A program made the translations under genes and the position numbers. Shown here in pieces: positions 49,834-58,923 of a DNA stretch of 64,000 nt; position 1 is the stretch's first letter, and every line of letters begins with the position of its first letter. Where the stretch lies: NCBI GenBank assembly GCA_963706685.1, contig CAVPMY010000005.1, positions 62,001-126,000 of the forward strand, written 5' to 3'. A model generated the notes under the pieces. It was given only the letters and a program-made list of their open reading frames with translations. It did not search any database and was not told the DNA's origin. Source of the DNA: CADEEN01 sp963706685 (lineage in GTDB: Bacteria > Pseudomonadota > Gammaproteobacteria > Burkholderiales > Burkholderiaceae_C).

Positions 49834-50340
49834 TCAGATGCGCTTGACTTCGGCCCAGTGGTTGGCCAGATGCAGCAGATGCGCCCGTGTGTACTGCGCC
49901 TTGTCGAGTGCACCATAGGCAAAGTGCGGCGCCAGGGCGCCGGTGTGCGCTTCAAATCGGCGCAACGCCGCCTGCGCGCGCGCGATCGCCGGTTCCAGCG
50001 GCGCCGACGCATCGAGCACAGGGGCGCCCGGTAGCGGCTCGGCCAGGGCGTGGGTCATCTTGCCGCGCGCCTGGAACACCGCAAAGGCGACGCTGCCGAT
50101 CGCGCTGCGGAACAGCGCCGACTTCATTTCCGGAAAACCGTCGATCGAGCAGTCGATGCTTTGTGCGGCGTGGTTGAGCATTTGCGCCAGCGTCCATTCG
50201 CCGGTGTGCTTGTAGCCCTTGGCCAGGCCTTCGATCGCCGACATGGCAGCCGCCACCGTCGGCAGGGTCTTGACCTCGGCAGCGTTGCAGGCAGCCAGTG
50301 GCGCCGCCGACGCAGCGATCACCAGCGTGCGGCGGCGCAT
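49834..50340 (-). CDS. DUF1569 (DinB-like) protein
   Basis: A 168-residue protein with a lipoprotein-like N-terminus (RTLVIAASAAPLAAC) and a helical body with MLNHAAQSIDCSIDGFP and HTGALAPHFAYGALDKAQ, plus a histidine-rich final helix (RAHLLHLANHWAEV). The DUF1569 family has a DinB-like metal-binding bundle of unknown role. It lies 4 bases after the thiolase gene, inside a fatty-acid operon where its job is unclear. Confidence 0.65.
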   Translation of the reverse strand: MRRRTLVIAASAAPLAACNAAEVKTLPTVAAAMSAIEGLAKGYKHTGEWTLAQMLNHAAQSIDCSIDGFPEMKSALFRSAIGSVAFAVFQARGKMTHALAEPLPGAPVLDASAPLEPAIARAQAALRRFEAHTGALAPHFAYGALDKAQYTRAHLLHLANHWAEVKRI

Positions 50341-50344
50341 GGCG

Positions 50345-51547
50345 TCACAGCCGCTCGAAGATGCCGGCAGCGCCCTGCCCCATGCCGACGCACATCGTGA
50401 CCATGCCGTACTTCAGGTTCTTGCGCTGCATGGCGTGGATCACGGTGGCGGCGCGGATCGCGCCCGTCGCACCGAGCGGGTGGCCGAGCGCAATGGCGCC
50501 GCCCATCGGGTTGACGCGCGTCGGATCGAGCCCGCAGGTCTCGATCACCGCCAGCGCCTGTGCGGCGAAAGCCTCGTTCAACTCGATCCAGCCGATGTCG
50601 TCGAGCTTGAGGCCGGCGTTTTTCAGCGCTGCCGGGATCGCTTCGATCGGTCCGATGCCCATGATCTCGGGCGGCACGCCGCGCACGGCAAAGCTGACGA
50701 AGCGCGCCAGCGGCTTGAGATCGAACTGCTTGACGGCATTTTCGCTGGCCAGGATGAGGGCGCCGGCGCCGTCACTGGTCTGCGAGCTGTTGCCGGCGGT
50801 GACGCTGCCCTTGGCAGCGAACACCGGCCGCAGTTTGGCCAGCGCTTCGAGCGTCGTGTCGGCGCGCGCGCCTTCGTCGAGCTTGACGGTGCGCGTTTTC
50901 GTGCTCACTTCGCCGGTGGCGAGATTCGGGAAGCGCTCGACGATGTCGATCGGCGTCATCTCGGCGTCGAACTCGCCGGCCGCCATCGCCGCCAGCGCCT
51001 TCTGATGCGAGGCCAGCGCAAACGCGTCCTGCTTCTCGCGGCTGACCTTCCACTGCGCGGCCACCTTCTCGGCGGTCAGGCCCATGCCGTAAGCGATGCC
51101 GACGTTTTCGTCGTGCGCGAAGATTTCGGGGTTGAAGCTCGGCTTGTTGCCGCCCATCGGCACCATGCTCATGCTCTCGGCGCCGCCGGCGATCATCACA
51201 TCGGCCTCGCCGACGCGGATGCGGTCGGCCGCCATCTGTATCGCGGTGATGCCCGAGGCGCAGAAGCGGTTGATCGTCACGCCGCCGACCGAATGCGGCA
51301 GGCCGGCAATCACCATCGCCGCCCGTGCCATGTTGATGCCTTGCTCGGCTTCCGGGAACGAGCAGCCGATGATCGCGTCTTCGATCGCCTTGGGGTCGAG
51401 CCCCGGCGCCTGCTTCAATGCGCTGCGCACGACGGCGACGAGCAGGTCGTCGGGCCGCGTGTTCTTGAAGTAGCCGCGGCCCGACTTGCCGATCGGCGTG
51501 CGCGTGGCGGCAACGATGTAGGCGTCTTGAACTTGCTTGGTGCTCAT
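50345..51547 (-). CDS. Acetyl-CoA acyltransferase (thiolase, FadA-like)
   Basis: A 400-residue thiolase. The acyl-carrying cysteine is in NRFCASGITAIQM (about 88-100), the catalytic His in MGGAIALGHPLGATGA and the second Cys in MVTMCVGMGQGAAG. It cleaves 3-ketoacyl-CoA in the last beta-oxidation step. It lies 2 bases after the bifunctional dehydrogenase gene. Confidence 0.95.
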   Translation of the reverse strand: MSTKQVQDAYIVAATRTPIGKSGRGYFKNTRPDDLLVAVVRSALKQAPGLDPKAIEDAIIGCSFPEAEQGINMARAAMVIAGLPHSVGGVTINRFCASGITAIQMAADRIRVGEADVMIAGGAESMSMVPMGGNKPSFNPEIFAHDENVGIAYGMGLTAEKVAAQWKVSREKQDAFALASHQKALAAMAAGEFDAEMTPIDIVERFPNLATGEVSTKTRTVKLDEGARADTTLEALAKLRPVFAAKGSVTAGNSSQTSDGAGALILASENAVKQFDLKPLARFVSFAVRGVPPEIMGIGPIEAIPAALKNAGLKLDDIGWIELNEAFAAQALAVIETCGLDPTRVNPMGGAIALGHPLGATGAIRAATVIHAMQRKNLKYGMVTMCVGMGQGAAGIFERL

Positions 51548-51549
51548 GA

Positions 51550-53958
51550 TCAGTTCCTTACGGGTTTGCCGGTCTGCAGCATGCCCATGATGCGTTCCTG
51601 GGACTTCGGATGTTCGAGCAGCGCGCAGAAGTGCTTGCGCTCGAGGCTCATCAGGTATTCCTCGTTGACCCGCGAGCCGGCGTCGACATCACCGCCGCAG
51701 ACCACGTCGGCGATCAACATCGAGATGTGCAGGTCGTGGTCGCTGACGAAGCCGCCGTCGCGCATGTTGACCAGCTGGCCGCGGATCGTCGCCTTGGCAT
51801 TGCGGCCGGCCACCGGGAACAGCGCCTTGTGCGGTGCGCGATAGCCGCTGTCGGCCATCGCCCGCACCTGCGCACTGGCCACGTGCAGCAACTCGTCCTT
51901 GTGCGGCACGATGATGTCGCTGTCCTGCAGGTAGCCGAGCTTCTTCGACTCGAGCGCGCTCGTGCCGACCTTGGCCATCGCGGCGTTGGTGAAGCCCTCG
52001 GTCAGGAACTTGAAGATGTCGGCGTTGGCATTGCCGGCGTATCCGAAGGGATGGGCCATCTCGGCGGCACGGCGTGCGAGGTAGGTCAGGCCGCCGGCGC
52101 CGGGCACCAGGCCGACGCCGACTTCGACCAGGCCAACGTAGGTTTCCATCGCGGCGACGCGGCGCGAAGAGTAGACGGCCAGCTCGCAGCCGCCGCCCAG
52201 CGCGATGCCGCGCATTGCGGACACCACCGGCACCTGGGCGTAGCGCAGGCGCAGCATGAAGTCCTGGAACTTTTTCAGCTCGGGCGCGATGCCTTTCGCA
52301 CCGGACTTCATGAACACCGGCATCAGGGCTTCGAGGTTGGCGCCGGCAGAGAACACGTCATCCGGCGACCAGATGACGAGGCCCTGGTACTTGGCTTCGG
52401 CGATCTCGAGCGCCTTGGTCAGCCCTTCGACGACGGTGGGCGAGAGCAGGTGCAGCTTGGCGGTGATCGAGACGATCAGCACCTGGCCGTCGAGCGTCCA
52501 GACCCGCACCTCTTCGTTCTTGAACTCCTCGGTGCCGGATTTCAGTGGATCAGCCGCACCGTAGCCGACCAGCGTTTCGGGGAAAGGCTGGCGTTGATAG
52601 ACCTCCAGCGGCGCCAGCGGTACATAGCGGCGCTGCGCGGCGCTCCACGAGCCTTCCGGGGTATGAACGCCCTGATGGGTCGCCACGGGGCCATCGAACA
52701 CCCAATCAGGCAACGGTGCGCTGGACAGCGCCTTGCCGGCGTCAATGTCTTCCTTGATCCACTGCGCCACCTGCTTCCACCCCGCGGCCTGCCACAGCTC
52801 GAACGGGCCCTGCTGCATGCCGAAGCCGCGCCGCATCGCAAAGTCGATGTGGCGCGCGCTGTCGGCAATATCGGCCAGGTGAACCGCGCAGTAGTGGAAC
52901 GAGTCACGCAGGATCGCCCACACGAATTGCGCCTGCGGGTTCGTCGATTCGCGCAGCAGCTGCAGGCGCTCGGCCGGCGCTTTCTTCAACATGCGCTCGA
53001 CGATCGGCTCGGCCTTGCCACCCGTGGGCACGTACTGTGCTGTCGCGGGATCGAGGCGCAGGATGTCCTTGCCGACCTTCTTGTAGAAGCCGGCGCCGGT
53101 CTTCTGGCCCAGCGCGCCCTGCTCGATCAGCTTGGCGAGCACGGGCGGCGTCTTGTAGCTGGCAAAGAAGGGGTCGGACGCCAGGTTGTCCTGCAAGGTC
53201 TTGATGACATGGGCCATCGTGTCCAGGCCCACCACATCGGCGGTGCGGAAGGTGCCTGAAGACGCGCGGCCCATCTTCTTGCCGGTCAGGTCGTCGACGA
53301 CGTCGTAAGTCAGGTCGAACTTCTCGGCTTCGATCATCGTTGCCAGCATGCCGGCGATGCCGACGCGGTTGGCAATGAAGTTGGGCGTGTCCTTGGCGTG
53401 CACCACACCCTTGCCCAAGGTGGTGGTGACGAAGGTTTCCAACTGCTCGAGAACGTCGGCCCGTGTGGCCGGCGTGGGAATCAACTCGACGAGCTGCATG
53501 TAGCGCGGCGGGTTGAAGAAGTGGATGCCGCAAAAACGCGGCTTGATGTCGGCAGGCAGCGCTTCGGACAGCTTGGTGATCGACAAGCCCGAGGTGTTGG
53601 ACGCCACGATCGCGTGCGCCGGCAGATGCGGCGCGATCTTCTTGTACAGATCGAGCTTCCAGTCCATGCGCTCGGCGATCGCCTCGATCACCAGATCGCA
53701 TTCGCCGAGCAGCGCCAGATGCTCTTCGTAGTTCGCGGCCTGGATCAGCGCGGCGTCTTCGGCCACGCCGAGCGGCGCGGGTTTCAGTTTCTTCAGGCCG
53801 TCAATCGCTTTGATGACAATTGCGTTCTTGGGACCTTCTTTCGCCGGCAGGTCGAACAGCACGACCGGCACCTTGACATTGACCAGATGCGCCGCGATCT
53901 GCGCGCCCATCACACCGGCGCCGAGCACCGCGACCTTGCGAACGAGAAATCGATTCAT
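51550..53958 (-). CDS. 3-Hydroxyacyl-CoA dehydrogenase / enoyl-CoA hydratase fusion (FadN order)
   Basis: An 802-residue protein. The dehydrogenase half comes first: NAD fold VLGAGVMGAQIAAHL at the N-terminus, then catalytic His in FCGIHFFNPP. The crotonase half follows (about 520-720): SAGANLEALMPVFMKSG, then MRGIALGGGCELAVYSSRR. This order is the reverse of E. coli FadB/FadJ and matches FadN of Bacillus and many actinobacterial and proteobacterial homologues. It carries out two beta-oxidation steps and works with the thiolase. Confidence 0.93.
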   Translation of the reverse strand: MNRFLVRKVAVLGAGVMGAQIAAHLVNVKVPVVLFDLPAKEGPKNAIVIKAIDGLKKLKPAPLGVAEDAALIQAANYEEHLALLGECDLVIEAIAERMDWKLDLYKKIAPHLPAHAIVASNTSGLSITKLSEALPADIKPRFCGIHFFNPPRYMQLVELIPTPATRADVLEQLETFVTTTLGKGVVHAKDTPNFIANRVGIAGMLATMIEAEKFDLTYDVVDDLTGKKMGRASSGTFRTADVVGLDTMAHVIKTLQDNLASDPFFASYKTPPVLAKLIEQGALGQKTGAGFYKKVGKDILRLDPATAQYVPTGGKAEPIVERMLKKAPAERLQLLRESTNPQAQFVWAILRDSFHYCAVHLADIADSARHIDFAMRRGFGMQQGPFELWQAAGWKQVAQWIKEDIDAGKALSSAPLPDWVFDGPVATHQGVHTPEGSWSAAQRRYVPLAPLEVYQRQPFPETLVGYGAADPLKSGTEEFKNEEVRVWTLDGQVLIVSITAKLHLLSPTVVEGLTKALEIAEAKYQGLVIWSPDDVFSAGANLEALMPVFMKSGAKGIAPELKKFQDFMLRLRYAQVPVVSAMRGIALGGGCELAVYSSRRVAAMETYVGLVEVGVGLVPGAGGLTYLARRAAEMAHPFGYAGNANADIFKFLTEGFTNAAMAKVGTSALESKKLGYLQDSDIIVPHKDELLHVASAQVRAMADSGYRAPHKALFPVAGRNAKATIRGQLVNMRDGGFVSDHDLHISMLIADVVCGGDVDAGSRVNEEYLMSLERKHFCALLEHPKSQERIMGMLQTGKPVRN

Positions 53959-53976
53959 TGCGGTCTCCGAGTTTTC

Positions 53977-55767
53977 CTAGAACAGAGCTTCTTCCATGGC
54001 CATCAAGGGCCCCACACCGGCGCGCACACTGCGGATCAGGCTGGAAGTTTCCGGCAGCAGCTTGGCGAAGTAGAAACGCGCCGTGGCCAGCTTGGCGGTG
54101 TAGAACGGATCACCCGAGTCCTTTTTCGCCAAGGCAATCTTGGCCATCCTGGCGAAGAAGTAGGCAAAGCACAGGTGGCCGACGACACGCAGGTAATCCA
54201 CCGCCGCGGCGCCGACTTCGTCCGGGTTCTGGAAGGCCTTCATGCCAAGTTCGTTGGTCAGCTTGTTGACCTTGTCGCCGAGGTCGGCGAGCGGATTGAC
54301 GAACTCCTGCATCTCTTCGCGCACGCCCTCTTCTTCGACGAACTCGGCAATGCGCTTGCCGAAGGTCTTCAACTTCTTGCCGTTGTCGGCCAGCACCTTG
54401 CGGCCCAGCAGGTCGAGCGACTGAATCGTGTTGGTGCCTTCGTAGAGCATGTTGATGCGCGCATCGCGAACATACTGCTCCATGCCCCATTCGGCAATGT
54501 AGCCATGGCCGCCATAAACCTGCATGCAGTGCGAGGTGGCGATCCAGGCGTTGTCGGTGAAAAAGGCCTTCAACACCGGCGTCAGCAGCGCGACCTCGTC
54601 GGCACAGGCTTTGCGCAGGTCGTCGTCATCGCTCTTCAACTCCTGGTCGAGCAACAGCACGGTGTGCAGCGCCAGGGCGCGCGCGCCTTCGGCATAGGCG
54701 CGCGCGGTCAGCAGCATCTTGCGCACGTCCGGGTGCACGATGATCGGGTCGGCCGCTTTTTCAGGCGCCTTCGGCCCGGACAGGCTGCGCATCTGCAAGC
54801 GGTCCTTGGCGTAGGCCACGGCATTCTGGTAGGCCACTTCGGTCAGGCCCAGCGACTGGTTGGCGACGCCGATGCGGGCCGCATTCATCATCACGAACAT
54901 CGCCGGCAGCCCCTTGTTGGGCTCGCCGACCAGCCAGCCGATGGCGCCGTCGAGGTTCATCTGGCAGGTGCTGTTGCCGTGGATGCCCATCTTGTGTTCG
55001 AGGGCGCCGCAGGTGATGCCGTTGCGCCGGCCGAGAGATCCGTCGGCCTTGGGCAAGATCTTGGGCACGACAAACAGCGAGATGCCCTTGCTGCCCTGCG
55101 GCGCATCGGGCAATCGTGCCAGCACGAGGTGGATGATGTTTTCGGCCAGATCGTGTTCACCCGAGCTGATGAAGATCTTCTGGCCGCTGATCTTGTAGCT
55201 GCCATCTGCTTGCGGTTCAGCCTTGCTGCGCAGCAGGCCCAAATCCGTGCCGCAATGCGGCTCGGTCAGGCACATCGTGCCAGTCCACTCGCCGCTCGAC
55301 AACTTGGGCAGGTAGAGCTGCTTCTGCGCCGTGGTGCCATGCTCGTGCAGGCACTCGTAGGCGCCATGCGACAGGCCGGGATACATCGTCCAGGCCTGGT
55401 TGGCGCTGTTGAGCATCTCGTAGAAACACTGGTTGACCAGATGCGGCAGGCCCTGGCCGCCGTACGCCGGGTCGGTGGACAGGGCCGGCCAACCGCCTTC
55501 GACATACTTCGCGTAGGCCTCCTTGAAGCCCGCGGGCGTGGTCACAGCGTGGCTGCTCTTGTCGAGCGTGCAGCCTTGCCGATCGCCGCTGAGGTTGAGC
55601 GGCTGCAGCACCTCGGCGGCGAACTTGCCACCCTCCTCGAGCACGGCGTTGACGGTCTCGACATCGAGATCGGCAAACGCGGGTATCGCCTTCAAGGTCG
55701 GCACGACATCGAGCAGTTCGTGCAGCACGAACTGCAGATCACGCAGCGGAGGGGTGTACTGGGCCAT
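53977..55767 (-). CDS. Acyl-CoA dehydrogenase (FadE12/AcdA-like, long form)
   Basis: A 596-residue flavoprotein of the long acyl-CoA dehydrogenase form, with an extra N-terminal and C-terminal helical domain. FAD/substrate motifs MCLTEPHCGTDLGLLRSKAE and KIFISSGEHDLAENI lie in the middle domain; YGGHGYIAEWGMEQYVRDAR contains the region of the catalytic Glu. ATG 55767 gives the usual start MAQYTPPLRDLQFVLHELLD. First enzyme gene after tetR. Confidence 0.93.
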   Translation of the reverse strand: MAQYTPPLRDLQFVLHELLDVVPTLKAIPAFADLDVETVNAVLEEGGKFAAEVLQPLNLSGDRQGCTLDKSSHAVTTPAGFKEAYAKYVEGGWPALSTDPAYGGQGLPHLVNQCFYEMLNSANQAWTMYPGLSHGAYECLHEHGTTAQKQLYLPKLSSGEWTGTMCLTEPHCGTDLGLLRSKAEPQADGSYKISGQKIFISSGEHDLAENIIHLVLARLPDAPQGSKGISLFVVPKILPKADGSLGRRNGITCGALEHKMGIHGNSTCQMNLDGAIGWLVGEPNKGLPAMFVMMNAARIGVANQSLGLTEVAYQNAVAYAKDRLQMRSLSGPKAPEKAADPIIVHPDVRKMLLTARAYAEGARALALHTVLLLDQELKSDDDDLRKACADEVALLTPVLKAFFTDNAWIATSHCMQVYGGHGYIAEWGMEQYVRDARINMLYEGTNTIQSLDLLGRKVLADNGKKLKTFGKRIAEFVEEEGVREEMQEFVNPLADLGDKVNKLTNELGMKAFQNPDEVGAAAVDYLRVVGHLCFAYFFARMAKIALAKKDSGDPFYTAKLATARFYFAKLLPETSSLIRSVRAGVGPLMAMEEALF

Positions 55768-55796
55768 GGTCGAAAGCTCCCTTTGAATGCAAAAGT

Positions 55797-56453
55797 TCAG
55801 CGTTTGCCCGGCCTGGCGAGTGCCGCCGCGTCCGTCGTGTAATGGGCCAATGCATGTTCGAAGGCACGCTCGGCGCGCTCCATGGCGCCGGGCACGCGAA
55901 GAAAGCGCGCATCGTGATGCAGCGCCAGGACCAGCCCGTGCAGTTCGAACAGCAGTTGCATGACGTCGGTGTCGGGTTGCAGATGACCCTCGTCGGCGGC
56001 GATGCGGATCGCGCGTTCGAGCGCCGCATGCCAATCGCGCACCATCGACACCAGCGCGTCGCGGACCGGGCCCGGGCGGTCGTCGAACTCGACGGCGCCG
56101 CTGATGTAGATGCAGCCCGAGTCGATTTCCACCGACACGCGCTTGACCCAGCGCTGGAACAAGGCCCGCAGGCGCGGCAGGCCGCGCGGCTCGCGCAATG
56201 CGGGGTAGAAGACCTCTTCCTCGAACTTGGCGTGGTACTCGCGCACCACCGAGATCTGCAGTTCCTCGCGCGAGCCGAAGTGGGCAAAGACGCCCGACTT
56301 GCTCATTTGCGTGACTTCGGCCAGCGCCCCGATCGACAGCCCCTCCAGGCCCATGTGAGAGGCCAGTCCGAGCGCCGCATCGAGGATGGCGGCACGGGTC
56401 TGCTGGCCTTTGTGGGCCAGCTTGGCGGGGCGGACGGCGGTGTCGGTGACCAT
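55797..56453 (-). CDS. TetR family transcriptional regulator
   Basis: A 218-residue regulator. The N-terminal HTH is ILDAALGLASHMGLEGLSIG to FAHFGSREEL (about 24-68). The C-terminal half should bind a ligand, most likely an acyl-CoA or fatty acid given that the gene leads a beta-oxidation operon. A palindrome 20 bases before its start is a likely own-operator. Confidence 0.9.
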   Translation of the reverse strand: MVTDTAVRPAKLAHKGQQTRAAILDAALGLASHMGLEGLSIGALAEVTQMSKSGVFAHFGSREELQISVVREYHAKFEEEVFYPALREPRGLPRLRALFQRWVKRVSVEIDSGCIYISGAVEFDDRPGPVRDALVSMVRDWHAALERAIRIAADEGHLQPDTDVMQLLFELHGLVLALHHDARFLRVPGAMERAERAFEHALAHYTTDAAALARPGKR

Positions 56454-56472
56454 GCAGGTGAGATTCGCAGAT

Positions 56473-56494
56473 AAATCGAACGTTCGTTCTATTT
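56473..56494. promoter_or_regulatory. Candidate TetR operator
   Basis: The left arm AAATCGAACG (56473-56482), two bases TT and the right arm CGTTCTATTT (56485-56494) match in nine of ten pairs. The GAACG...CGTTC core is common in TetR operators of beta-oxidation regulators. It lies 20 bases upstream of the tetR ATG on the minus strand. Confidence 0.65.
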
Positions 56495-56625
56495 TGCAGA
56501 TTCCGGCGACGATGCCGTGTCCATTTGTTGGGGTTTTCTAGGGCGGCGCGCCTATCGCATAGCCGGGTAAACCCTCGATCGCCGCCGGCCTACGATGCCG
56601 CCAGTCAAGTTCTGAAGGGACAACG

Positions 56626-57603
56626 ATGAAGGTCTGCGTGGCAGGTTTGGGCGCCATCGGCGGCTTGCTGGCGGCTCGCCTGGCGCTGGCGGGGCACGAG
56701 GTGTCGGCGCTGGCCCGAGGGGCGACCTTGCATGCCGTGCGCGAGCATGGTCTGGCGCTGACATCGAGCGAGGGCGAGCGCCGCGTCGTGCACTTGCAGG
56801 CTGCCGACTCGGCAGCGGACCTGCCCGTGCCCGATCTGCTGATCGTGGCGTTCAAGGGCCAGGCCCTGGCGGCGGACGCACGTCAGCTCGAGCCGCTGAT
56901 CGGCCCGCGGACCCTGATCCTGCCGATGATGAACGGCGTGCCGTGGTGGTTTTTGCAACCCGCCGACGCCACACCGTTGGCCAGCGTCGACCCCCACGGC
57001 CACATCGCTGCCACGCTGCCGTTGGCGCAAACGCTCGGCGCGGTGGTGCACCTGACGTGCGTCAGCACCTCACCGGGCGAGATCAGGCATGGCTTTGGCG
57101 AGCGGTTGATCGTCGGCGCGCCCACGGGCGGCGCCAGCGAGCGTGTCGGTACAGTGCTCAGCGTGCTCGGCAGCGCCGGCTTCCAGGCTGAGCACAGCAC
57201 CAACATCCGGCGCGACATCTGGTTCAAGCTCTGGGGCAACATGACGACGAATCCGGTCTCGGCGCTCACCGGTGCGGCTTGCGACGCCATCCTCGACGAC
57301 GAACTGGTGCGCGCCTTCATGGCCCGCGGCATGGCAGAGGCGGCCACAATCGGCGAGCGCATCGGCTGCCCGATCGATCAAACGCCCGAAGCGCGCATGG
57401 CGGTGACGCGCCAGTTGGGGCGTTTCAAGACTTCGATGCTGGTCGACGCCGAGCAGGGCCGCGCGCTCGAACTCGACGCACTGGTCGGCGCAGTGCGCGA
57501 GATCGGCACGCGGATCGGCGTGGCCACGCCGAACATCGACGCATTGCACGGTTTGGCTCGTTTGCTGGACCAGACGAGCCGGGCTAGGCGTTCCCGTCAT
57601 TGA
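56626..57603 (+). CDS. panE: 2-Dehydropantoate 2-reductase family (PanE/ApbA)
   Basis: A 325-residue NADPH enzyme. The Rossmann motif VCVAGLGAIGGLLAARLA starts it; the catalytic lysine region is RRDIWFKLWGNMTTNPVSAL and the C-terminal helix domain has the usual MLVDAEQGRALELDAL. It would make pantoate for coenzyme A or act on a related 2-oxoacid; bacteria often have several paralogues. GAAGGGAC precedes the ATG. Confidence 0.85.
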   Translation: MKVCVAGLGAIGGLLAARLALAGHEVSALARGATLHAVREHGLALTSSEGERRVVHLQAADSAADLPVPDLLIVAFKGQALAADARQLEPLIGPRTLILPMMNGVPWWFLQPADATPLASVDPHGHIAATLPLAQTLGAVVHLTCVSTSPGEIRHGFGERLIVGAPTGGASERVGTVLSVLGSAGFQAEHSTNIRRDIWFKLWGNMTTNPVSALTGAACDAILDDELVRAFMARGMAEAATIGERIGCPIDQTPEARMAVTRQLGRFKTSMLVDAEQGRALELDALVGAVREIGTRIGVATPNIDALHGLARLLDQTSRARRSRH

Positions 57604-57635
57604 TGCGCCACGGCACAAGCGGATAATCTCCGGCC

Positions 57636-58193
57636 GTGGATGTTCTGCAACTCGATGTCTCCGGTCGCCCGCAAGCCTGGATTTCGCCCAGGGAAGCGGC
57701 AGTCATCTATGCCAGCGACGGCGTCGCCTGGACGCTCGGCGACGCCTGCCATGTGCTGCGCGGCGGCGTGCAACGATTGACCGGCATCCAGTCGCGCATC
57801 GAAGTCCACGCCATCATTGCCGTGCGCGGCTCGGTGCCCAGCCGCGCCTGGCGCGTCACGCCGACCATCACCAACAGCAAGCTGTTCGTGCGCGATCGCC
57901 ATGTCTGCGCCTACTGTGGCGGCCGCTTCGCCTTCGAGGACCTGACGCGCGAGCACATCGTGCCGGTCTCGCGCGGCGGCGACGACGCCTGGATGAACTG
58001 CATCACCGCCTGCCGCTCATGCAACGGCCATAAAGGCAACCGCCTGCCCGAAGAAGCGCGCATGACGCTGCTCTACCTGCCCTATGTGCCGAGCCTGCAC
58101 GAAGACATGATCCTGCGTGGTCGCCGCATCCTGGTCGACCAGATGGAGTTCCTGCTGGCCAGCGTGCCGCGCAACTCACGCCTTCACGGCTGA
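57636..58193 (+). CDS. HNH endonuclease
   Basis: A 185-residue protein. The HNH/zinc module reads CAYCGGRF, then LTREHIVPVSRGGDD, then WMNCITACRSCNGHKGNR (about 90-135), with the zinc cysteines as two CxxC pairs and the catalytic HIVP histidine. This stand-alone HNH type is chromosomal and widespread in betaproteobacteria; it is not in a restriction or phage context here. The start is GTG 57636. Confidence 0.88.
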   Translation: MDVLQLDVSGRPQAWISPREAAVIYASDGVAWTLGDACHVLRGGVQRLTGIQSRIEVHAIIAVRGSVPSRAWRVTPTITNSKLFVRDRHVCAYCGGRFAFEDLTREHIVPVSRGGDDAWMNCITACRSCNGHKGNRLPEEARMTLLYLPYVPSLHEDMILRGRRILVDQMEFLLASVPRNSRLHG

Positions 58194-58326
58194 GATTTCG
58201 CCGGCGCGCAGAATTCACGCGCCGCAACGCGTCCTTTACGCAAGCCACGGAACCCCTGCGCCGACAATGCGTCAACCCCGTATGTGCGCCAGACGTTGCG
58301 CCATGCGCAACCTTTTCGGAGTGACG

Positions 58327-58845
58327 ATGAACACGATCAAAACCCTGACCGCCGCCGCGGCGCTGGCCTTGCTGGCCGCCTGCACCACCACCAGCCCCGA
58401 CGTCGTCCAACGCGGCGACGCCCAGCGCCTGGCCACCGTGCAGGACGCCACCGTGCTGTCGGTGCGCAGTGTCAAGGTCGACGGCAGCCAGAGCGGCGCC
58501 GGCGGCGCCACGGGCGCCGTGATCGGCGGCGTGGCCGGCTCGACACGCTCGTCGGGCAAGGAGCAGGCCGTGATCGCCGTGGTCGGCGCTGTCGCCGGGG
58601 CTGTGATCGGCAACGCCGTCGAACGCGGCGTGACCAGCGAAGACGCCGTTGAAATCCTGTTGCAGATGAAAAACGGCGAGCGCCGCGCCATCGTCCAGGC
58701 CAAGGCCGGCGAGACCTTCAACACCGGCGACCCGGTGATCCTGGTCACCACCGGCGGCAAGACGCGCGTGCAGCGTGCGCCTGCCGGCACGCAGCCGGTG
58801 CAGACATTGCCGGCGCCGGTGCCAGGCACGCCGCCTCGCGGCTGA
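58327..58845 (+). CDS. Glycine-zipper outer-membrane lipoprotein, SlyB-like
   Basis: A 172-residue lipoprotein: signal with lipobox LLAAC, then a glycine-zipper region GATGAVIGGVAGS and VGAVAGAVIGNAVERG (about 60-100) and a C-terminal beta part ending in a Pro-rich tail. SlyB-like 2TM glycine-zipper proteins sit in the outer membrane and respond to envelope stress. The ATG at 58327 gives a complete signal. Confidence 0.85.
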   Translation: MNTIKTLTAAAALALLAACTTTSPDVVQRGDAQRLATVQDATVLSVRSVKVDGSQSGAGGATGAVIGGVAGSTRSSGKEQAVIAVVGAVAGAVIGNAVERGVTSEDAVEILLQMKNGERRAIVQAKAGETFNTGDPVILVTTGGKTRVQRAPAGTQPVQTLPAPVPGTPPRG

Positions 58846-58870
58846 CCGGCGGCCGCCGCAACGGAATGAA

Positions 58871-58894
58871 CAAGGGGCGCCGCGGCGCCCCTTG
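58871..58894. terminator. Hairpin between convergent genes
   Basis: CAAGGGGCGCC and GGCGCCCCTTG pair over 11 bases around a GC pair, between two genes that read towards each other. A short T-rich run (GTGGTTTCTC) follows on the plus strand, so it probably ends the SlyB-like transcript and perhaps the opposite one as well. Confidence 0.6.
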
Positions 58895-58923
58895 TGGTTT
58901 CTCAGGCCATTGCCGCGCTGCGC

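Noticed and set aside
51610..53259. A 549-codon open frame opposite the fatty-acid fusion gene
   Set aside because: Antisense shadow of a clear enzyme gene; low-complexity Arg/His/Gln-rich translation.
57636..58193. HNH endonuclease as part of a phage defence or restriction system
   Set aside because: No methylase, integrase or defence gene is near; flanking genes are housekeeping, and this HNH type is a common chromosomal gene.
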